Shown here: positions 35,557 through 44,004 of the stretch, piece after piece
Layout of the letters: every line of letters starts with the position of its first letter
How positions within the stretch are numbered: position 1 is the first letter of the stretch
From: Armatimonas rosea
GTDB taxonomy: Bacteria; Armatimonadota; Armatimonadia; Armatimonadales; Armatimonadaceae
Assembly: GCF_014202505.1 (NCBI RefSeq)
Contig: NZ_JACHGW010000001.1
Location: forward strand, 186,001 to 250,000
Length of the DNA: 64,000 nt
Reading direction: 5' to 3'
Notes under the pieces: model-generated
The model's database searches: none
The model's input: only the letters and a program-made list of their open reading frames with translations
Told to the model about the DNA's origin: nothing
Made by a program: the position numbers and the translations under genes

Positions 35557-36507
35557 ATGAAAAAACACTATCTATTTACTGTCATCACCCTCCTTGGAGG
35601 AGCCTTGCTTTTCCAAGCCAAGGCCCGAACACCGCAAATCGGACTACCGATCTCCGAGGCACCCCGTATCGCTTATGTGATGAGAGTGAGCTCGGGCATA
35701 AACTCGATTCGCTCGATCAAACAGGACGGTACCGACGATCAGGATCTATGGGGAACCCCTACACCCATTGGAACTTTCCGAAGTCTGGCTTTTACTCCTG
35801 ATGGACAGACGATGATCTACTCAAACACGGAAGGGATCTATTCTCAGGAGCGTGGACGCCCCGCCAAAAGAATCCTAACGACCCCCGCAGGGAGTTTGCA
35901 TGTCTCCCCCGACGATCGGAAACTTGTCTATACTATTGTCGCAACAACACCTAGACCCCACAGTGAGATATTCACATCTAGCTTGGATGGGAGAGTTGTC
36001 CAGCGTCTAACCACTGATGACGAGGAGAATGTAGCCTCGCCTAGCTGGTCGCCGAGAAGTGACAAGATCATTTACTCCAGTGGTGGTGGGCTTCAGCTTA
36101 AGGTGATGAATGCAGATGGCAGTGGAAAGTCCGTTTTGCCGATAGTACCACGCTCGCCTAGTGAAGCAATCCCCGGACTGTCCGTTCCTCAGTGGTCGCC
36201 CAACGGAAAAGCGATTGTTGCAATAGGGAATCACGAGAACTCGGTGACTCACCTTTACATCATGAATGCGGATGGGACAGGGTTTCACCCCATCACGGTG
36301 GAGCCACTCCGTCGTGGGTTTGTCCGCTGGTCACCCGACGGTACTAAGCTTCTCTTTGCAGGACGCAGGGCCACTCTCGACGAGGTACCGTGGGACATCT
36401 TTACGATAAATTCCAATGGAACAGGGCCTGTCAACGTAACCCACACAACCACTGCCTCGGAAATACACCCCCAGTGGTTGGTGCCACGGCCACCGAAAAC
36501 ACCCTAA
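35557..36507 (+). CDS. TolB-like propeller protein, paralogue 3
   Basis: A 316-aa paralogue with signal peptide FTVITLLGGALLFQAKA and blades VSPDDRKLVYTIV, WSPRSDKIIYSSG, WSPNGKAIVAIGN and WSPDGTKLLFAGR. It ends with the shared ASEIHPQW motif. It is separated from paralogue 2 by 189 bases of unassigned sequence, which may hold a remnant. Moderate GC in this trio contrasts with the GC-rich genes on both sides. Confidence 0.85.
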   Translation: MKKHYLFTVITLLGGALLFQAKARTPQIGLPISEAPRIAYVMRVSSGINSIRSIKQDGTDDQDLWGTPTPIGTFRSLAFTPDGQTMIYSNTEGIYSQERGRPAKRILTTPAGSLHVSPDDRKLVYTIVATTPRPHSEIFTSSLDGRVVQRLTTDDEENVASPSWSPRSDKIIYSSGGGLQLKVMNADGSGKSVLPIVPRSPSEAIPGLSVPQWSPNGKAIVAIGNHENSVTHLYIMNADGTGFHPITVEPLRRGFVRWSPDGTKLLFAGRRATLDEVPWDIFTINSNGTGPVNVTHTTTASEIHPQWLVPRPPKTP

Positions 36508-36541
36508 AAGCACAGGAGGAGGAATCTTCCTCTGAGTTTAT

Positions 36542-36599
36542 ATAAACCGGTTGCTGAAATTGGCCGCTTGTCTGCGATACAATCCTTGCGTAAATCTCA
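36542..36599 (+). repeat. 58-bp direct repeat, copy 2, with promoter
   Basis: Second copy of the repeat at 32987-33044, offset by 3555 bases, with its TACAAT at 36578-36583. It presumably drives the Gfo/Idh-family gene that starts 40 bases downstream behind a GGAAAGGG ribosome binding site. Confidence 0.85.
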
Positions 36600-36638
36600 C
36601 GACGCCTCGGTACGGGGCGGACACGGAAAGGGTTTTGT

Positions 36639-37784
36639 ATGCAGATCGGGGTAATCATGAACGGCGTCACCGGGCGCATGGGGACAAATCAGCACCTCTT
36701 GCGCTCCATCGTGGCGATCCGCGACCAGGGCGGTGTCAAGATCGGCGATGGCGAGAGCATTGTCCCCGATCCCATCCTCGTGGGCCGCAACGAAAAGAAG
36801 CTCGCGGAGCTGGCGGCGCGCGCGGGCGGCGTGAAGTACACCACCGATCTTGAGGGCGTCCTCGCGGATCCCGCCTACCCGATCTACTTCGATGCCCAGC
36901 TCACCCAGCTACGCGCTCCCGCCGTCCTCAAGGCGATCGCCGCGGGCAAGCACATCTACTGCGAGAAGCCGTCGGGGACTACCACCGAGGAGGCCTATGC
37001 GCTCTACGAGGCGGCCAAGAAGGCGGGGGTCAAGCAGGGAGTCGTGCAGGACAAGCTCTTTCTGCCAGGGCTGGTGAAGCTGAAGAACCTTATCGACTCG
37101 GGCTTCTTTGGCGAGATTCTCTCCGTACGCGGCGAGTTTGGCTACTGGGTCTACACCGGCCACGATGCCATTCCGGTCCAGCGCCCCAGCTGGAACTACC
37201 GTAAAGAGGACGGCGGCGGGATTATCGTGGACATGCTCTGCCACTGGCGCTATGTCCTGGACAACCTCTTTGGCGAGGTGAAGGGAGTCTCGTGCCTGGG
37301 CGCGACCCATGTGAAGGAGCGCATCGACGAGAGCGGGAAGCCCTATGTCTGCACCGCCGACGACTCCGCCTACGCCACGTTTGAGCTGGAGAACGGTGTG
37401 GTCGCGCAGTTCAACTCTAGCTGGACCGTGCGGGTGCGCCGCGACGATCTCCTGACACTCCAGGTAGACGGCACCAAGGGCAGCGCGGTGGCGGGGCTCC
37501 GTGGCTGCACGATCCAGCCCTACGGCGCGACCCCGCGTCCGGTCTGGAACCCCGATATCGACTCCCCGATTGATTTCTACGAGAACTGGATGACCGTTCC
37601 GACCAACCAGATCCTGGACAATGGGTTCAAGGTGCAGTGGGAGATGTTCTTGAAGCATGTCGTGCTAGACACCCCCTGGCAGTACGACCTGCGTGAGGGT
37701 GCCAAGGGAGTCCAGCTCGCCGAGGCGGGCCTAAAGTCTTGGGAAGAGCGCCGCTGGGTGGCGCTGGACCCGCTCGCCCCGTGA
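36639..37784 (+). CDS. Gfo/Idh/MocA-family oxidoreductase
   Basis: A 381-aa NAD(P)-dependent sugar or cyclitol dehydrogenase. The Rossmann domain starts QIGVIMNGVTGRMGTN. The family Lys motif is in GKHIYCEKPSGTTTEEAY. The C-terminal sheet domain carries GGGIIVDMLCHWRYVLDNLF. It overlaps the 2-hydroxyacid dehydrogenase start (GTGA). With the GH95 gene that follows, it suggests catabolism of a released sugar, possibly fucose- or galactose-related. The substrate is not readable. Confidence 0.92.
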   Translation: MQIGVIMNGVTGRMGTNQHLLRSIVAIRDQGGVKIGDGESIVPDPILVGRNEKKLAELAARAGGVKYTTDLEGVLADPAYPIYFDAQLTQLRAPAVLKAIAAGKHIYCEKPSGTTTEEAYALYEAAKKAGVKQGVVQDKLFLPGLVKLKNLIDSGFFGEILSVRGEFGYWVYTGHDAIPVQRPSWNYRKEDGGGIIVDMLCHWRYVLDNLFGEVKGVSCLGATHVKERIDESGKPYVCTADDSAYATFELENGVVAQFNSSWTVRVRRDDLLTLQVDGTKGSAVAGLRGCTIQPYGATPRPVWNPDIDSPIDFYENWMTVPTNQILDNGFKVQWEMFLKHVVLDTPWQYDLREGAKGVQLAEAGLKSWEERRWVALDPLAP

Positions 37785-38770
37785 CCTCAGCCGCCTTTCT
37801 CGCCCCCCCCGAAACGATCCGCCGCCTCTTCGATGCCCCGCGTGTCGAGAGGCTGGCGCAGCTTGTGGCCCTCCGCCCCGAGATTATCGCCCCCACGCAG
37901 CTCGACTCGGCTCTCCCTGAGCTGGGCGAGCTGGAGGTGATTGTCTCCACCTGGGGCATGCCTCGCCTCACCGACGCCCAGCTCGATGCACTCCCGCGGC
38001 TCGCGGCGGTGTTCTATGCCGCGGGCTCGGTGCAGGGCTTTGCACGGCCCCTCCTAGAGCGGGGGATCACGGTGGTGAGCGCCTGGCAGGCAAACGCGGT
38101 GCCCGTGGCGGAGTTCACCCTGGCGCAGGTCTTACTGGGCACCAAGGGGTACTTTCGCAATAGCCTGGAGCTCCATGCCACCAGAAGCGCCGCCAGCGCC
38201 TTTCGTGGGCCGGGGAGCTACGGCGAGGAGGTGGCACTCCTCGGGGCGGGGGCGATTGGGCGGCGCGTGATCGCGCTCCTGAAGCCGTTTTCGGTGAAGG
38301 TCTTGGTTTTTGATCCGTTTTTAAGCAAGGAAGAGGCAGTGGCATTGGGTGTGGAAAAAGTGGGGCTCGACGAGGCATTTGCACGGGGTTTTGTGGTCTC
38401 GAACCACCTGGCAAACAACGCGCAGACCGTCGGGATGCTGACCGGAGCGCACTTTGCGCAGCTCCGCCCCGGAGCGGTCTTTATCAACACAGGGCGCGGG
38501 CTGACGGTGAAAGAGGACGAGCTCGCGGAGGTCTTTCGCGCTCGGCCGGACCTCACGGCGCTCCTGGACGTGGTCTACCCTGAGCCCTGTCCGCCGACAT
38601 CGCCGCTCTGGGAGCTGCCCAATGTGCGGCTTAGTAGCCATATCGCGGGCTCCATCCACGACGAGACCCGGCGGATGGCGGACTGGTGCCTCGACGAGCT
38701 AGAGCGCTGGCAGGCGGGCGTGCCCCTGCGCTTTGCCGTGAGCCTGGAGATGCTGGAGACAATGGCGTGA
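37781..38770 (+). CDS. D-isomer-specific 2-hydroxyacid dehydrogenase family
   Basis: A 329-aa NAD-dependent dehydrogenase. The nucleotide-binding GxGxxG is in VALLGAGAIGRRVIALLKPF. The expected catalytic Arg (FINTGRGLTVKEDEL), Glu (DVVYPEPCPPTSPLW) and His (LSSHIAGSIHDETRR) are all present. The start is GTG at 37781, which forms GTGA with the upstream stop. Its own stop overlaps the GH95 gene by GTGA. It probably reduces or oxidises an acidic sugar product in the same pathway. Confidence 0.9.
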   Translation: MTSAAFLAPPETIRRLFDAPRVERLAQLVALRPEIIAPTQLDSALPELGELEVIVSTWGMPRLTDAQLDALPRLAAVFYAAGSVQGFARPLLERGITVVSAWQANAVPVAEFTLAQVLLGTKGYFRNSLELHATRSAASAFRGPGSYGEEVALLGAGAIGRRVIALLKPFSVKVLVFDPFLSKEEAVALGVEKVGLDEAFARGFVVSNHLANNAQTVGMLTGAHFAQLRPGAVFINTGRGLTVKEDELAEVFRARPDLTALLDVVYPEPCPPTSPLWELPNVRLSSHIAGSIHDETRRMADWCLDELERWQAGVPLRFAVSLEMLETMA

Positions 38771-40974
38771 GACTCTGGTACGACAAGCCCGCACAAGAGT
38801 GGCTCGAAGCGCTTCCGATTGGCAATGGGACGATCGGGGCGATGGTCTTTGGCGGGGTCAATAGCGAGCGCTTGGCCCTCAACCACGGGGATCTCTGGGG
38901 CGGGGGGCCGCACAACGATGCCAACCCCGATGCGCTGGAGGCCCTCCCCGAGATTCGCCAGCTGGTCTTTTCCGGCGAGTACGCGGCGGCGCAGGCACTG
39001 GTCAATGCCCGCTTCATGGGCCAGCCGCTCCGTCAGCGCCCCTACCAGGCCTTGGGCAACCTGCTGCTGACTGTTGTGCCACCGGCCCAGGGCAGCGAGA
39101 TCGAGAGCTACGAGCGGGAGCTGGACCTCGACGATGCCATCGTCCGGGTGCGCTACCGCCAGGGAGGCGTGGACTACACGCGGGAGGTGCTCGCCAGCCA
39201 GCCCGATGGTGTGATCGCCTTCCGCCTCACCGCCAGCGCCCCGATGCACCTGCGCCTCTCGATGAGCTGCCCGCACCTGGCCCACGAGACCCGCGCGTCG
39301 GGCAGGACCCTGCTACTGGCGGGGATGAGCGATACGGTCACGTTTGAGGCCCGGGCACAGGTGCAGCTCGAGGGCAATGGAGTCATCACCGCGGAAGACG
39401 GCCAGCTGATTGTCCGGGGGCGCTCCGTGGTGATCTTGCTCTCCATGGCGACCAGCTATGTCAACTGGCACGATACCTCCGACGATCCCGCGACCTGGAA
39501 CGCCAAGGCTCTCTCTCGGGCGATGAAGAAGTCCTGGGAGCGGCTGCGGCTGGCGCACCTGGCGGTCTACCAGAAGCTCTACTCGCGCGTCTCCTTAGAG
39601 CTGGGACCGGAGCCGGCGCTCCCCACCAGTGTGCGTGTCCAGAGCTTCGCGCAGGGCAACGACCCGGCGCTGGCGGCGCTACACTTCCAGTACGGGCGCT
39701 ACCTGCTCATCTCCTGCTCCTACCCCGGCGGCCCACCCGCGACCCTGCAAGGGCTCTGGAACGAGTCGCTGACACCGCCGTGGGACAGCAAGTACACGGT
39801 CAATATCAACACGGAGATGAACTACTGGCCCGCCGCGCCCGCCAACCTGCTGGAGTGCTACGACCCGCTCTTTCGGATGATCGAGGAGGTGGCGGAGTCC
39901 GGGCGACGGACGGCGCGCACCCAGTACGGGGCGGGGGGCTGGGTCTGTCACCACAACACCGATGGCTGGCGGGGGACCGCGCCCGTGGACGGGGCGTTCT
40001 GGGGGATGTGGCCCTGCGGGGGCGCGTGGCTGTGCAAGAGCTTCTGGGACCACTACGAGTTCACCCGCGATAAGAAGACCCTGGCTGTCCACTACCCGAC
40101 CATGCGTGGCGCGGCAGAGTTCTTCCTGGATGCGCTGGTGACTGATCCCAAGACCGGTTGGCTGGTCACCTGCCCCAGTGTCTCCCCCGAGAACGCCCAC
40201 CACCCCGGCGTGAGTGTCTGTGCGGGGCCGGCGATGGACAGCCAGATTATCGGGGACCTCTTTGAGAGCGTGGCCCGTGCTGCGGAGACTCTCAAGCGGG
40301 ATCCGGAGTTTGTGGTGAAAGTGCGGACAGCACGCGCCAAGCTCCCTCCTCTCCAGATCGGGAAGGCGGGACAGCTGCAGGAGTGGCTCGACGACTGGGA
40401 CCTGGAGGCACCGGAGCAGGACCACCGGCATGTCTCGCACCTCTACGCCCTCTTTCCGAGCAACCAGATCACCCGTGAGAGCGCCCTGCTCATGGGGGCG
40501 GCCCGCAAGTCGCTGGAGCGGCGCGGGGACATGGCGACCGGCTGGAGCCTGGCCTGGAAGCTCAACCTCTGGGCGCGGCTGGGCGAGGGCGAGCGGGCAC
40601 ACGCGCTCTTGGCAGGCCTGCTCACCCCCGAGCGCACCGCCCCCAATCTCTTCGACCTGCACCCGCCGTTCCAGATCGACGGCAACTTCGGGGCGGTGAG
40701 CGGGATCTGCGAGATGCTCCTCCAGAGCCACGCGGGCGAGCTGCACTTGCTTCCCGCACTACCGCCCCAGTGGCCCGAGGGCAGGGTCTCGGGGCTCCGT
40801 GCCCGCGGCGGCTACCTCGTGAGCCTGGCGTGGAGCGGCGGCGTCCTCACCGACGTTGCGATTGTCTCGCAGAACGCAGGCGAGTGCCGCATTCGCGTCG
40901 GCGAGCAGGTGAGCGTCCTCAAGACACGCAAGGGCGGGGTCATCACCCTCGTGGATCTCCAGCCCGAAGAATAG
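38767..40974 (+). CDS. GH95-family glycoside hydrolase (alpha-L-fucosidase type)
   Basis: A 735-aa enzyme. It opens RLWYDKPAQEWLEALPIGNG, the hallmark of GH95 N-terminal domains, and includes NINTEMNYWPAAPANLLE and the late QIDGNFGAVSGICEMLLQSH. GH95 acts on alpha-1,2-fucosides or alpha-L-galactosides by inversion. The GTG at 38767 (GTGA overlap) is chosen over a longer frame whose N-terminus is the dehydrogenase read in another frame. No signal peptide is seen, so it is cytoplasmic. Confidence 0.92.
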   Translation: MRLWYDKPAQEWLEALPIGNGTIGAMVFGGVNSERLALNHGDLWGGGPHNDANPDALEALPEIRQLVFSGEYAAAQALVNARFMGQPLRQRPYQALGNLLLTVVPPAQGSEIESYERELDLDDAIVRVRYRQGGVDYTREVLASQPDGVIAFRLTASAPMHLRLSMSCPHLAHETRASGRTLLLAGMSDTVTFEARAQVQLEGNGVITAEDGQLIVRGRSVVILLSMATSYVNWHDTSDDPATWNAKALSRAMKKSWERLRLAHLAVYQKLYSRVSLELGPEPALPTSVRVQSFAQGNDPALAALHFQYGRYLLISCSYPGGPPATLQGLWNESLTPPWDSKYTVNINTEMNYWPAAPANLLECYDPLFRMIEEVAESGRRTARTQYGAGGWVCHHNTDGWRGTAPVDGAFWGMWPCGGAWLCKSFWDHYEFTRDKKTLAVHYPTMRGAAEFFLDALVTDPKTGWLVTCPSVSPENAHHPGVSVCAGPAMDSQIIGDLFESVARAAETLKRDPEFVVKVRTARAKLPPLQIGKAGQLQEWLDDWDLEAPEQDHRHVSHLYALFPSNQITRESALLMGAARKSLERRGDMATGWSLAWKLNLWARLGEGERAHALLAGLLTPERTAPNLFDLHPPFQIDGNFGAVSGICEMLLQSHAGELHLLPALPPQWPEGRVSGLRARGGYLVSLAWSGGVLTDVAIVSQNAGECRIRVGEQVSVLKTRKGGVITLVDLQPEE

Positions 40975-40976
40975 GG

Positions 40977-41660
40977 CTACTGGCGGGGATCGAAGCTGCC
41001 TTTCTCGATCCCCCGCGCCCCATCCTGCCACCAGACCTGCTCCCAGCGCACCCACTTCGCGTGGCCGTCGAGGTAGCCCACCGTAAAGCCCCCTGCGTGC
41101 TGGTTCGTGATTACATCGTCGGGGAGGTTGGTGGCCGCGATCCAGTGCCGCGTGGGCCAGACATGGGCATGGAAGTAGTTCTCCCGAAAGTTGGTCGCGC
41201 TCTCGGCGAGGGCGATCACGCTGGCGGGCTTGTCGATACTGGCCAGGCTCGTGAAGGCATTGGTGGTGATCTCTGGGGAGAGAAAGCCATTGAGGGCGTA
41301 GCTGGTCACCCGAAAGGCCGTCGTGTAGGTCGTGGGGTCTGCCGGATTAAAAACGGCGGCGTTTGGTGCCCAGTTTGTGCTAGGGTCCGACGCGCAGCGT
41401 AGCACGGCGTAGCTCTTGAGGTAGGGCTGCGCCATGTAGACCCAGCTCCGCTCGCGGCGGATCAGCGCCAACTGCTCGTCGTAGTCCTGCGCGTACATCA
41501 GCAAGCCCAGCGTGAGCTGTTTCTGGTTGGAGAGGCAGCTGGTCTGCCGCGCTTTTTCCCGTGCCTGTGCAAAGACCGGAAAGAGGATCGCGGCTAGGAT
41601 GGCAATAATGGCAATTACCACAAGAAGCTCGATAAGCGTGAAAGCGGTACGACGGCGCAT
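40977..41660 (-). CDS. DUF1559-type prepilin-like protein
   Basis: A 227-aa pseudopilin with the ATG at 41660 giving [20 protein letters not shown]. It continues [20 protein letters not shown] and MYAQDYDEQ, and ends with a [14 protein letters not shown] motif. It converges on the GH95 gene, with 2 bases between the stops. It shares its N-terminal half closely with the prepilins at 2077 and 26288. Confidence 0.88.
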   Translation of the reverse strand: MRRRTAFTLIELLVVIAIIAILAAILFPVFAQAREKARQTSCLSNQKQLTLGLLMYAQDYDEQLALIRRERSWVYMAQPYLKSYAVLRCASDPSTNWAPNAAVFNPADPTTYTTAFRVTSYALNGFLSPEITTNAFTSLASIDKPASVIALAESATNFRENYFHAHVWPTRHWIAATNLPDDVITNQHAGGFTVGYLDGHAKWVRWEQVWWQDGARGIEKGSFDPRQ

Positions 41661-41765
41661 GGGGTGGGGAGTCCTTTTCTGTTTTTTTGGCGATAGATTA
41701 AATCGCCGACTTATTTTGTCGCCAATAAGGTACCGCGGATCGTCCTGCCCTGTCAAGGGGATTTT

Positions 41766-43370
41766 TTAGAGCCCGCCCGCTTGGCCATCGCAGCGGGGAT
41801 CGGAGCCGACCGCGTAGGCACCGCTGGGGAGCACCTTGAGGAGCTGCGCCGCCGAGCCGTGGGCCCAGCCGCCGATGGGGCGGACATCGTGGCCGCGCTC
41901 GACCAGCTCGCCAAAGAGGGCGGGGGCGGCGCGGTCCTCGAGCTCCAGGATGCCCAGCCCCTCCTCGCTCTGGCCCGTGTTTCCGCCGTCCGACGAGTGC
42001 TGCCAGCGGGGGCGCTCGACCGCTTCTTGCGGATCGAGATCCAGATCGAGCGTGTTCACCAGTAGCTGCAGGTTGGTCTGCACCTGGATATTGGCGCCCG
42101 GGGTCCCGCCGACTAGCGCGAGCGTGCCGTCGGGGTTGGTGGCGAGCCAGGCGTTGAGCGTGTGCGCGGGGCGCTTGCCGGGCGCCAGGACATTGGGCGA
42201 TTTAGGGTCGAGCGAGAAGCCGGTGAGGCGGTTGTTGAAGAGAATCCCTGTGCCCTCGGGAATCCAGGCGCTCCCAAAGTTATGGAAGATGCTCTGGATA
42301 AAGCTCACCGCATTGCCGTTTTTGTCCGCCACCAGAAAATAGGTCGTGTCCTGGCCTTCGTCTGCCCCCTGGCCCCCACGTGTGGGGGAGGGCATGACGG
42401 TGGCACTCTCCCCGATCTCGGCGCGGCGCTTGGCCAGATACGGCTCGCTCAGGAGCCTCTCCAGCGGAATCTCATGCCACTCCGGGTCGGCGAGGTGGGC
42501 GAAGCGGTCCGCGAAGGCGCGTTTTTTACACTCGACTAGAAGATGCGTCCGCTCGTCCTCATCCAGCTCTCCGAGCGCAAATCCCTCCGCCAGGGCCAGC
42601 TCTTGCGCCAGGATCATCCCCTGCGACGGCGGCGGCTGGCAGTGAACCGTGAGGCCGCGGTAGCCCACGGAGAGCGGTGCCAGAATCCGCGTTTTATGGG
42701 CAGCGAGATCGTCGAGCGTGAAGTGCCCCTTCGACGCCGCGACAATCTTCTGGGCAATCGCTCCCGAGTAAAACGCCTCGCGGCCGTGTTGGGCGAGCTC
42801 TTCCAAGCTCCATGCCAAGTCCGGCTGTCGCACGAGCTCGCCCAGCGTCGGGGTCTTCGTGCCGAGTGCCTCTAAACCCGAGAGATGCGCAAACTCGGCG
42901 AACTTCTTCACGGCGCGGGGGCCGGCCGGGTAGCCGTCGCGGGCGTAGCCAATCGCCGCGCTGAGCAGGTCGGAGAAGGGGAGGGAGCCGTGGCGCTGGT
43001 GGAGCGCAAACCAGGCATCGACCAGGCCGGGGACAGTCGCGGCGCGGGCTCCGTGGATCGGGAGGGGAGCGCGGTAGCTGGCGAGGCTCGCGGATTTGGG
43101 TGCCGCCCCCGAGGCATTGTAGGCCAGGGTCTTGCGCGTTTGGGCATCGTGGACAATCAGAAAGGCATCGCCGCCCAGGTGGGAGTTCCAGGGCTCGATC
43201 ACGCACAGCACCGCCGATGCCGCGATCGCCGCATCCGCAAAGGTCCCGCCCCGCCCCAAGATCGCCAGAGCCGCCGCCGTCGCCAGGGGCTGGCTGGTCG
43301 CCGCCACCCCGTTTTTCGCTACCACCAAACCTCGTGTTGCCAATGGACTGCCTCCGGGGCTATGTTTCAC
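41766..43370 (-). CDS. Gamma-glutamyltransferase family protein
   Basis: A 534-aa N-terminal nucleophile hydrolase that would self-cleave before the Thr in GQDTTYFLVADKNGNAVSFI. Supporting motifs are GGTFADAAIAASAVLCVIEP, SHLGGDAFLIVHDA and the small-subunit end LVGGTPGANIQVQTN. No signal peptide is seen, unlike the periplasmic E. coli enzyme. The linker just before the nucleophile (MPSPTRGGQGADE) is encoded by a palindrome rich in C and G runs (42364-42393), like the in-frame insertions elsewhere in this window. It probably hydrolyses glutathione or gamma-glutamyl peptides, or a related amide. Confidence 0.88.
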   Translation of the reverse strand: MKHSPGGSPLATRGLVVAKNGVAATSQPLATAAALAILGRGGTFADAAIAASAVLCVIEPWNSHLGGDAFLIVHDAQTRKTLAYNASGAAPKSASLASYRAPLPIHGARAATVPGLVDAWFALHQRHGSLPFSDLLSAAIGYARDGYPAGPRAVKKFAEFAHLSGLEALGTKTPTLGELVRQPDLAWSLEELAQHGREAFYSGAIAQKIVAASKGHFTLDDLAAHKTRILAPLSVGYRGLTVHCQPPPSQGMILAQELALAEGFALGELDEDERTHLLVECKKRAFADRFAHLADPEWHEIPLERLLSEPYLAKRRAEIGESATVMPSPTRGGQGADEGQDTTYFLVADKNGNAVSFIQSIFHNFGSAWIPEGTGILFNNRLTGFSLDPKSPNVLAPGKRPAHTLNAWLATNPDGTLALVGGTPGANIQVQTNLQLLVNTLDLDLDPQEAVERPRWQHSSDGGNTGQSEEGLGILELEDRAAPALFGELVERGHDVRPIGGWAHGSAAQLLKVLPSGAYAVGSDPRCDGQAGGL

Positions 43371-43400
43371 CCCGAAGGCAGCGCTCTCCTCCGAGACTCT

Positions 43401-43694
43401 CTAGTCGAGCTTCTGGAGGGAGACCGTCATGATCTCGCGGGAGATCGGGTGGCGGTCTACTTGTGCGAGCTTAGTGAGGTAGTCGGTGCCGTCGTAGCCG
43501 ATGGTCATCTGCACCTCTTCGCCGAACTTGCCCAAGAGGGCGCTCTCAAGGTCAGCCGTTGCGATATAGAGGGAGATCGGGACCATGCCTTTTCCGGAGA
43601 GGGACACAGCGGTCTGGCCGGACTGGCGCATGCGGGTGAGGGCACCGTGAGTATGCTTCGCACGGAGCGTCGCAGGGATGGGTTGGTTCTCCAT
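43401..43694 (-). CDS. Stand-alone bL25 N-domain-like protein
   Basis: A 97-aa protein resembling the 5S-rRNA-binding N-terminal domain of ribosomal protein bL25: IPATLRAKHTHGALTRMRQS, then GKGMVPISLYIATADLE, and KLAQVDRHPISREIMTVSLQ in place of the usual QRDPVKGEILHVDF. The C-terminal TL5/CTC domain is absent. An AAGGCGG ribosome binding site precedes the ATG at 43694, which favours this start over a longer frame. Sequence divergence is high, so a ribosomal role is a probable but not certain assignment. Confidence 0.6.
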   Translation of the reverse strand: MENQPIPATLRAKHTHGALTRMRQSGQTAVSLSGKGMVPISLYIATADLESALLGKFGEEVQMTIGYDGTDYLTKLAQVDRHPISREIMTVSLQKLD

Positions 43695-44004
43695 GGGGAG
43701 TACCGCCTTTTCTTGCCCCTTTTGGAAAACGGGGGCAAGTCCTTGGAGACCACAAACCGGCAAAGAGTTCCCGATTTGTTTTTTCCCGACCCGTTGGCCA
43801 GAACGGTAAACGTCCGCACCCAAAGGGTACCCGGGGGCGTCGTTCCTCCGCCGCGCCTTCAGCGAAATTCTACCGACGAGGAACGAGGAGGCGGCCGAAG
43901 GCCCGGGTACCCTCTGGGTGAGCCCGACGATGTCCGTCGAGGCGTCGTCGTCGAAGGCAATGGTTTTCGCAGGAAACCCGGCGCGCTCTGTCGAACGGCC
44001 TAGC
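43695..44004. repeat. Intergenic repeat region with inverted copies
   Basis: 310 bases between the bL25-like and esterase genes. CACCCAAAGGGTACCCG (43818-43834) is repeated inverted with one mismatch at 43904-43920, and the 17-base sequence at 43904-43920 recurs exactly at 60289-60305. GTCGTTCCTCC (43840-43850) recurs inverted at 60352-60362. The promoters of both divergent genes should lie here, but none is clear. Confidence 0.6.

Noticed and set aside
39679-40746. A 355-codon minus-strand open frame in the GH95 gene
   Set aside because: The plus-strand frame carries clear GH95 motifs throughout; the antisense frame has none.
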